Source: Streptomyces sp. SM10 (GTDB lineage: Bacteria > Actinomycetota > Actinomycetes > Streptomycetales > Streptomycetaceae). Taken from it: DNA of 64,000 nucleotides. The stretch is from positions 107,746-171,745 of the forward strand of contig NZ_NEUF01000160.1 of assembly GCF_002910915.1 (NCBI RefSeq), read 5' to 3'. Positions 58,986-64,000 of the stretch are shown in pieces. The notes beneath the pieces were generated by a model. It did not search any database, was not told the origin of the DNA, and saw nothing but the letters and a program-made list of their open reading frames with translations. The position numbers and the translations under genes were made by a program. Numbering within the stretch: position 1 is the stretch's first letter; every line of letters begins with the position of its first letter.

Positions 58986-59978
58986 TCATGCCTGGCCGCC
59001 GGTGCGCTCCGTGCCGGGCTCCTGGGCGACGGCGGCGACCTCGGCCATCGCCTGGAGAACCCCGGGGAGCTCCGATCCGTCCAGGTGGCGGTATTCGCTC
59101 CCGATGGTCACCACGAGCCGCTCGGGAAGACCGAGGGACGGGTAGCGGTCCTCGGCGATCACCCGGCGCGCCGCCTCGGTCGCGGGCACCCCTGCCGCGT
59201 GGAGGGCATGGGCGCGTTCGCGTACGTAGGCGAGGTAGCCCATGTGTTCCCGCACTCCGGCCGGGTCGAGTACGGGCCCGTGGCCGGGCACGATCACCTC
59301 GGCGCCGGTCGCCAGGACCCGTTCGCAGGCGTCGATCACGTTGCTCAGGGGGCCGGCCCAGTGCACGGGATGGTCCCCGGGCTGCTGCGGGGTGGAGGAG
59401 AAGATGACGTCCCCGCTGAAGACGGCGCGCTGCGCGGGCAGGTGCACGATCAGGTCGCCCCCGGTGTGCGCGGGCGGGAGGGACGACACCTGGACCGCGT
59501 ACTCCCCCAGGGTCAGTTCGAGCTCTCCGGTGAAGTACGTCGTCGGCCGCACGACATCGGTGGCCGACCAGTCGAAGGCCCCGAAGTGGCGGGAGAGGTA
59601 GGCCCCGAGGGGGGTGGACTGATCACTTCCGGTCACGAGGGCGTGCTGCTGCTGCGGAGTGGGGTCGTAGTGGATGTGCTCCCGGGCCTCCCGGGTCACG
59701 ATGATCTCCGCGTCCGGAAGCACCCCGGCGCCCCAGAAGTGGTCGCCGTTGGCATGCGTGACGATGACACGGTCGATGCCGGCCCCGTCCGGCAGCCGTT
59801 TCTGGCTCTCCACGAGGAACTGACCGGCCAGCAGCGGGTCGTACGGCGTGTCGATCCACAACGCGCTGCGCGGGGAGACGAGAAGGCCGCAGTTGGCCAG
59901 GCCCCAGCCACGCTTCGGCGGCAGCCAGGCGTACAGGCCCCGGCCGAGGTCAACGACGTCCCCACCCGTGATCGACAT
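58986..59978 (-). CDS. Metallo-beta-lactamase-fold hydrolase
   Basis: A 330-residue MBL-fold protein. The first metal motif is HANGDHFWG near residue 73, where Asn replaces the second His of HxHxDH. PAHTGGD, FSGDVIF and PGHGPV provide the remaining ligand positions. There is no signal peptide. ATG 59978 has no good ribosome site but fits the family start. It lies 68 bases upstream of cvnA2 on the same strand and could share its transcript. The substrate is unknown; lactonases and alkylsulfatase-like or quinoprotein-relay-like proteins share the fold. Confidence 0.82.
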   Translation of the reverse strand: MSITGGDVVDLGRGLYAWLPPKRGWGLANCGLLVSPRSALWIDTPYDPLLAGQFLVESQKRLPDGAGIDRVIVTHANGDHFWGAGVLPDAEIIVTREAREHIHYDPTPQQQHALVTGSDQSTPLGAYLSRHFGAFDWSATDVVRPTTYFTGELELTLGEYAVQVSSLPPAHTGGDLIVHLPAQRAVFSGDVIFSSTPQQPGDHPVHWAGPLSNVIDACERVLATGAEVIVPGHGPVLDPAGVREHMGYLAYVRERAHALHAAGVPATEAARRVIAEDRYPSLGLPERLVVTIGSEYRHLDGSELPGVLQAMAEVAAVAQEPGTERTGGQA

Positions 59979-60383
59979 GGGGCGATTATGCCGACCGCGA
60001 TCCGGCCGCGCGTTCGAACTCGGCCAACCCGCCACACCGATGACGCGAAATCGCTCCTCCCCCGGGGTGTCCGCCGCGCGACGGTGACCGTCCGGGGTTG
60101 CCCCAGATCGGACTCACCAGGGATTTTCCGCCTGATGTATCTGATATCGACCGTCCGACCCTCGGCGCGCGACCGGTACCCAGACCGGGGCAGCGGAACC
60201 GGATTGAGCCGACTACCCACCGAGCATGGCCGAAAACCGACGCAGCGTGCCTCATGAAGACGCACGACGCTTGCTTGTTCTTGCTCGATAGACCCCTGTA
60301 ACATGCAACATTGAACAGGCGGCGACGGTTTCGCCCAGACCCACCTCATCAGGCGCGAGCAGCAGCGGAAGCGGAGTGCGGAC
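59979..60383. other. 405-bp divergent region with repeated AACA/TGTT motif
   Basis: No gene is visible between the MBL-fold and SIS genes. Most of it is plain G+C-rich sequence. The part near the SIS gene is A+T-richer (60270-60317) and holds the repeats described below. Confidence 0.55.
60300..60317. promoter_or_regulatory. Candidate operator: three AACA units at 7-bp spacing
   Basis: AACA occurs at 60300-60303, 60307-60310 and 60314-60317, exactly seven bases apart (TGTT on the other strand), and a further TGTTC lies at 60276-60280. Direct TGTT-type repeats are typical of DeoR-family repressor sites, and DeoR repressors often control SIS-domain sugar genes. It lies 66 bases before the SIS start. 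Confidence 0.5.
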
Positions 60384-61277
60384 ATGTCCCATGTCGAGAC
60401 CGAGACAGCCGGCCAGCCGGAGTGCTGGCGCCGTGCCGAGGAGGTCGCCGCCGACCGGAAGGCGGTACTCCCCGCCACGGGTGAGCGCATCGCCGTCGTC
60501 GGCTGCGGAACGTCGTACTACATGGCGCAGGCCTACGCCGCGCTCCGCGAGACCTCCGGGCAGGGCGAGTCGGACGCGTACGCCGCCTCGGAGTTCCCTC
60601 TCGGGCGGACGTACGACCGGGTGGTGGCCCTGACGCGTTCGGGAACGACGACCGAGGTGCTCGGCCTGCTGGACCGACTGCGGGGCAGGACCCGTACCGT
60701 CGCCGTGACCGCCGACCCGCTGACCCCGGTGATGGACGCCGCCGACGAGGTGGTGGTCCTCGACTTCGCCGACGAACGGTCCGTGGTGCAGACGCGGTTC
60801 GCGACCACCGCACTGACCCTGTTCCGCGCCCACCTCGGGCTGCACACCGAGGACGTCGTACGGGACGCGGAGACGGCTCTCGCGGAACCGCTCCCCGAGG
60901 GACTGCTGGAATGCTCCCAGTACAGCTTCCTGGGGAGCGGCTGGACGGTCGGGCTCGCCAACGAGGCGGCGCTGAAGATGAAGGAGGCGTCGCTCTCCTG
61001 GACGGAGTCGTACCCGGCGATGGAGTACCGCCACGGCCCCATCAGCATCGCCACGGCCGGGACCGCCACCTGGATGTTCGGCAGCGCTCCCGAGGGGCTC
61101 CGGGAGCAGGTACTGGCGACCGGGGCCCGCTGGGTGCAGAGCGGCCTGGACCCGCTGGCCGAACTGGTCCGGGTCCAGCGGCTGGCGATCGCCCGCGCTG
61201 CCGCCCGCGGCCTCGATCCCGACCTGCCGCGGCATCTGACGCGGTCGGTGGTCCTCGGCGCTGCGGCGGGGACCTGA
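60384..61277 (+). CDS. SIS-domain sugar-phosphate isomerase-like protein
   Basis: A 297-residue protein with two SIS domains, related to the isomerase half of GlmS and to AgaS. AVVGCGTSYYMAQ is the first sugar-phosphate loop, VALTRSGTTTEV the second, and LGSGWTVGLANEAALKMKEA with ESYPAMEYRHGP the GlmS-type catalytic Glu/His region. There is no glutaminase domain. It probably deaminates or isomerises an amino-sugar phosphate. ATG 60384 has a weak GGAG-like site (AGCGGAGTGCGGAC). It stands alone, ending in a strong terminator. Confidence 0.87.
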   Translation: MSHVETETAGQPECWRRAEEVAADRKAVLPATGERIAVVGCGTSYYMAQAYAALRETSGQGESDAYAASEFPLGRTYDRVVALTRSGTTTEVLGLLDRLRGRTRTVAVTADPLTPVMDAADEVVVLDFADERSVVQTRFATTALTLFRAHLGLHTEDVVRDAETALAEPLPEGLLECSQYSFLGSGWTVGLANEAALKMKEASLSWTESYPAMEYRHGPISIATAGTATWMFGSAPEGLREQVLATGARWVQSGLDPLAELVRVQRLAIARAAARGLDPDLPRHLTRSVVLGAAAGT

Positions 61278-61293
61278 GGCCGCCTCAGGGTAT

Positions 61294-61330
61294 ACCGCGC
61301 ACCGGGCCGGCGGGCAGCCCGGTGCGCGGT
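61294..61330. terminator. Bidirectional hairpin terminator
   Basis: A perfect 14-bp stem (ACCGCGCACCGGGC at 61294-61307 with 61317-61330, nine-base loop) lies between the convergent SIS gene and the acidic-protein gene. Confidence 0.82.
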
Positions 61331-61344
61331 CGTGAAGGCGGAGG

Positions 61345-61923
61345 TCAGGCCTCCTCGAAGTAGGCGTCCAGCACCTCGTCGAGCTCCGCCGTCCACCCCT
61401 TGAGGTCGCTCCTGGCCCCTGCCTCGACCTCGGCGTTGAACCACCGGCGGCTCGACAGGTGGACCGTCACGGTGAACCGGCGCCCGAAGCGTCCGGTCCT
61501 GACCTCGACCGCGCCGATCTCGGACCAGTCGAACTCCGCCTCCTGGTCGTCCAGCCGGAAACGGACGCCGTCGGCGTCGACCCTGATGGATCCGCGCCGG
61601 TCGCTGACGTCGAAGACGGGGCCGTCCTCGTCGTCGGCGTCCTCGCGCGCCGCCCCGGCGTCCGGGGCGGCATCATCCGAGGCCGTCCCGTCGTCCCGGG
61701 GCGCGGCACCGGCGGCCGTGGAATCCTCCACCGCCTCCTCCTCGGCCGCGCCCTGGGCGGGCGCGTCCGTGACGTCGGCCTCCAGGGCCTCGGGCGCCGC
61801 CTTCTCCGCTTCCGCCTCCGCCTCCGTCCGCGCGGGGGCAGGGGCCGTCAGGCCGGGGATGTACGCCGGGTCTGTCCCCGCGGCGAACTCGGGCTGGGTG
61901 TTCGAATCTATGCGCTGCTCCAC
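61345..61923 (-). CDS. Hypothetical protein with acidic linker and beta-rich C-terminal domain
   Basis: A 192-residue protein. Residues 30-105 are Ala/Glu/Asp-rich and disordered. The last 85 residues form a conserved-looking domain: FDVSDRRGSIRVDADGVRF, then FDWSEIGAVEVRTGRFGRRF, and a helix DLKGWTAELDEVLDAYF. The beta-strands plus final helix could be a PH-like fold, which is a guess. No signal or membrane segment is seen. GTG 61923 is the best start though its ribosome site is weak. Function unknown. Confidence 0.68.
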   Translation of the reverse strand: MEQRIDSNTQPEFAAGTDPAYIPGLTAPAPARTEAEAEAEKAAPEALEADVTDAPAQGAAEEEAVEDSTAAGAAPRDDGTASDDAAPDAGAAREDADDEDGPVFDVSDRRGSIRVDADGVRFRLDDQEAEFDWSEIGAVEVRTGRFGRRFTVTVHLSSRRWFNAEVEAGARSDLKGWTAELDEVLDAYFEEA

Positions 61924-62022
61924 GGCGGGCAGTATGGACGACGAACCTGTACGAGACCAGTCACCCGGGCCCCGACCGGCCTGTCGCCCGGATATAGGCG
62001 GCCGTGACATCCCCCGGACACG

Positions 62023-62068
62023 ACGGACGGGTGGTACGGGTTCCGCCGAACCCGTACCACCCGTCCGT
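62023..62068. terminator. 21-bp perfect hairpin
   Basis: Positions 62023-62043 and 62048-62068 are fully complementary, leaving a four-base CGCC loop. It lies 56 bases after the stop of the LysM/SLT gene (minus strand) and is the strongest stem in the window. Confidence 0.88.
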
Positions 62069-62124
62069 ACCGCTCTGGCCCTCTGTCACATTCCGTCTGT
62101 CAGAGGTCCGTCGCCCGTGAGGAC

Positions 62125-62982
62125 TCAGTAGGCCCCGAAGACGTTGTCGATCGAGCCGTACCGGTCCGCGGCGTAGTTGCACGCGGCCGTGATGTTGGCG
62201 ACCGGGTCGTAGCTGTCCATCGACGTACCGGGCACGTGGTAAGCCTGGAAGGTCGGGTCGATGACCTGCAGCAGGCCCTTCGACGGGACGCCGTTGATCG
62301 CGTTGATGTCCCAGTTGTTGATGGCCTGCGGGTCACCCGCGGACTCGCGGATGATGTTGCGGTGGATGCCCTCGTAGGTGCCGGGGATGCCGTGCTCGGC
62401 CATGACGGCCAGCGACTCCTTGATCCAGCCGTCGAGGTCGTTCGTGTACGAGGTCGACTCGGCGGCGGGAGCGGCCTCGGCGGCGGGCGCGCCCTCAGCG
62501 GCGATCTCGGTGCTCGTGCGCTCCGAACGGTCGGCGCGGTCGGAGCTCTCCTCCGCACGGTCGGACGCCTTGGATTCGGCCTTCTCGGCCTTGTCCGCGG
62601 ACTTCTTCTCACCCTTGACGTCAAGGGTGATCTTCAGGCCGGGGTGAATCAGGTCCGGGTTTCCGCCGACCACCTTCTGGTTGCCCTCGTAGAGGGCCTT
62701 CCAGCCACCGCTCACGGAATGCTCGCGAGCGATCTTGGCGAGGGTGTCACCCACGACCACGGAATAGTCCGAGGGCGTGGACTTCTGCGCGGCAATTCCC
62801 TTGCCGGACACAGCAGTCGACGTTGCGGCCTTTTCCACGGCGGCCGGCTGGGCCGGGGCGGCGAAGGCACCGGTGGCGCCGATCAGGGGCAGGGCCAGGG
62901 CGGCTCCGCCCGTGCTCACGGCGATGATGCCGCGGGTGAGTGAACTGGTCCTGGAACGACGGTGCTTACCGATTTCGGGCAT
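62125..62982 (-). CDS. Secreted LysM / transglycosylase (SLT-like) cell wall protein
   Basis: A 285-residue exported protein. A signal peptide ends around residue 42 (GATGAFA-AP). A LysM peptidoglycan-binding domain follows (YSVVVGDTLAKIAREHSVSG, and NPDLIHPGLKITL), then a charged linker and a lysozyme-like C-terminal domain (NIIRESAGDPQAINNWDINA, KGLLQVIDPTFQAYH, ACNYAADRYGS) with the catalytic Glu in RESAGDP. It cleaves or remodels peptidoglycan during growth or spore germination. ATG 62982 has GAGAGG eight bases upstream. A c-di-AMP riboswitch precedes it, as for Streptomyces rpf and related genes. Confidence 0.93.
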   Translation of the reverse strand: MPEIGKHRRSRTSSLTRGIIAVSTGGAALALPLIGATGAFAAPAQPAAVEKAATSTAVSGKGIAAQKSTPSDYSVVVGDTLAKIAREHSVSGGWKALYEGNQKVVGGNPDLIHPGLKITLDVKGEKKSADKAEKAESKASDRAEESSDRADRSERTSTEIAAEGAPAAEAAPAAESTSYTNDLDGWIKESLAVMAEHGIPGTYEGIHRNIIRESAGDPQAINNWDINAINGVPSKGLLQVIDPTFQAYHVPGTSMDSYDPVANITAACNYAADRYGSIDNVFGAY

Positions 62983-62999
62983 GCTGAATTCCTCTCCGT

Positions 63000-63178
63000 C
63001 GCCTGCGAAGTGAGCTGTCGGGTTCGAGCTGGAGATGCCCGGACGCATACGAATGCGACTTCACCCCGAGCCGCTCCGGATACCGGATCGGCGCTTACTT
63101 GGGTCCCCCGCTCCTGCCGTACGAGAAGTGGTCGGGTTACCGAGCGGCGGCAGGATTCGGCGTTCCGCTCGGAGTGAT
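63000..63178 (-). promoter_or_regulatory. ydaO-yuaA (cyclic di-AMP) riboswitch
   Basis: On the minus strand the leader contains, in order, the conserved blocks of the Streptomyces ydaO aptamer: GCCGAATCCTGCCGCC, GGTAACCCG, GCAGGAGCGGGGGACCCA, GGGGTGAAG, GGGCATCTCC and ACAGCTCACTTCGCAGG. It ends about 20 bases before the ATG. Binding of c-di-AMP is expected to turn expression off. Confidence 0.9.
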
Positions 63179-63182
63179 GGTG

Positions 63183-63212
63183 ACCGTAGGCGAGAAATAG
63201 GGAAAGGAACAA
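63183..63212 (-). promoter_or_regulatory. Probable promoter of the riboswitch transcript
   Basis: TTGTTC (63212-63207) and TACGGT (63188-63183) stand 18 bases apart on the minus strand, placing the transcription start near 63176, right at the first base of the riboswitch. Confidence 0.6.
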
Positions 63213-63528
63213 GCCTGGCGCGGTGATCACAATTCACCCGCAAGATCGATTCACGGGAATTCATGTAATCCACCCCACATCGCGCCGGCCATTTCTCTTG
63301 GCACAGAAGGGAACCGGCCGCGACGAACCCGCGTCCGGCGCACTGGGGGTGACCCTGGTCACGGAGTCCGATTAGGGCGATTTGCGCCCGATCGAAGAGG
63401 CTCAGGTCGCACGAAATGGCCTTTTATGGATTACGGGATCAATTTCTAAAACTATTCCAAAACGGGCATATGGGCCAGATGGAACTACTCCGACATGCCA
63501 GGAGCCTTGGTGTGGAACCGATCAGCCC
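63213..63528. other. 316-bp upstream region without genes
   Basis: Relatively A+T-rich for this genome, especially 63410-63475 (TTTATGGATTACGGG, TTCTAAAACTATTCC). It separates the riboswitch promoter from the small divergent gene. GTGACCCTGGTCACGG at 63348-63363 is a short palindrome that might bind a regulator. No coding sequence is supported. Confidence 0.45.
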
Positions 63529-63759
63529 ATGACGGAAAACCCCCATGCCTCCGCGCCCCGCATCACCGTTCTGCCGGTCCAGCCGGGGGACCCGCCCTTC
63601 CGCGTCGTGGAGATCGACGGAGAAGTGATCGGGTGTGCGACCGCCATGACCGATGTCCTGCTGGCCGCCGCCGCGGCCGGTGTTCCTGTCCACGACCTCG
63701 ACGATCCGGCCGCCGTCCGCTGGGTGGGAGGCGGCAAGCTCAGCTGGAGACCGCACTGA
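63529..63759 (+). CDS. Small conserved hypothetical protein
   Basis: A 76-residue protein: MTENPHASAPRITVLPVQPG opens it, VVEIDGEVIGCATAMTDVLL is the middle, and DPAAVRWVGGGKLSWRPH the end. Streptomyces genomes have similar short proteins with a conserved VRWVGGG tail, of unknown role. ATG 63529 is the best start; the in-frame region before it is A+T-rich and not coding-like. The ribosome site is weak. Confidence 0.68.
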   Translation: MTENPHASAPRITVLPVQPGDPPFRVVEIDGEVIGCATAMTDVLLAAAAAGVPVHDLDDPAAVRWVGGGKLSWRPH

Positions 63760-64000
63760 GCGGAACGGGAGCGCGTCGGGCAGAAGCCGCCCGGGGCGTC
63801 GCCTGACGGGGCACCTGTCCGGCAGGCGAGGCGGGCTCCGGAGTCTGCCTGGCGCGGCGGGGCGACGGCTGTTCTTCCGGGTGCGCGGGAACGCTCCGCG
63901 CGGGCCCTTGCCGCTCACTCCCCCGGAGCCTGCCCGCCAGGCCTCTGACGGAGGCCCGGCAGCGGTTTCGTCAGGCCGGCGGGCCCGGCCGGGGGCTGCG
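63760..64000. other. Right-end segment without a supported gene
   Basis: No frame looks like a real gene. A small hairpin (GGCCTC-TGACG-GAGGCC, 63940-63956) may be part of a terminator for a gene beyond the edge. Confidence 0.45.

Noticed and set aside
61893..61912. GTGTTCGAATC word resembling a tRNA T-loop
   Set aside because: No acceptor stem, anticodon arm or D arm can be folded around it; it lies in the acidic-protein gene.

Overview
The window reads as chromosome of a Streptomyces-type actinomycete. G+C is very high with strong G/C third-position bias, GTG and TTG starts are common, neighbouring genes are often coupled by ATGA or GTGA overlaps, and there are Streptomyces hallmarks: two conservons (cvn operons), a SepF-like gene of the SflB type, and a c-di-AMP (ydaO) riboswitch ahead of a secreted LysM/lytic transglycosylase. 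The 44-59 kb part resembles, from memory, the Streptomyces coelicolor SCO596x-597x neighbourhood. I saw no tRNA, rRNA, CRISPR array, insertion sequence or prophage.

Layout. 1-1 kb: truncated AdaA/AlkA-type alkylation repair gene and a probable ankyrin-protein relic. 1.4-17.6 kb: an exopolysaccharide or wall-glycopolymer locus with an initiating sugar-phosphate transferase, GDP-mannose to GDP-fucose enzymes, three glycosyltransferases, a Wzy-like polymerase, a Wzx-like flippase, a Wzz/BY-kinase-like protein without its catalytic lysine, three secreted or anchored proteins in a coupled operon (broken DNRLRE domain, beta-propeller/FnIII/LamG, lipoprotein), and a cytidylyltransferase paired with a CDP-alcohol phosphotransferase. 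17.7-24.3 kb: complete six-gene Mrp cation/proton antiporter operon. 24.9-30.4 kb: conservon 1, followed by a flavin monooxygenase instead of a P450. 30.5-39.0 kb: CoA-dependent aryl-acid catabolism (aryl-CoA ligase, two-domain aryl-CoA monooxygenase/reductase, enoyl-CoA hydratase, acyl-CoA dehydrogenase, RidA, PaaX-type regulator). 39.3-43.8 kb: anti-sigma-like ATPase, amino-acid permease and the arginine deiminase pair arcA-arcB. 44.5-49.5 kb: the RNA repair pair Hen1-Pnkp behind a homocysteine methyltransferase. 49.6-54.7 kb: F420-type oxidoreductase, DUF6099-like protein, orphan APH(6)-like kinase, MazG-like pyrophosphohydrolase with AAA ATPase, and SflB. 54.8-58.9 kb: conservon 2 with a CYP157-type P450 that lacks the ExxR motif. 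59-64 kb: metallo-beta-lactamase-fold hydrolase, SIS protein, an acidic unknown, the riboswitch-controlled LysM/SLT protein and a small unknown.

How they fit together. The polysaccharide locus has an almost complete Wzx/Wzy pathway: initiation, nucleotide-sugar supply, assembly, flipping, polymerisation and length control. The secreted operon and the CDP-alcohol module suggest that the product is bound at the surface and carries a phospho-alcohol or lipid group. The aryl-CoA genes describe activation, ring oxygenation/reduction and the start of beta-oxidation-like steps, but no thiolase is present here. Both conservons have the sensor kinase, roadblock, DUF742 and small GTPase set. The second sits directly upstream of sflB and the ATPase/MazG pair on the same strand, which may tie G-protein-like signalling to division control. 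Strong perfect hairpins mark most operon ends.
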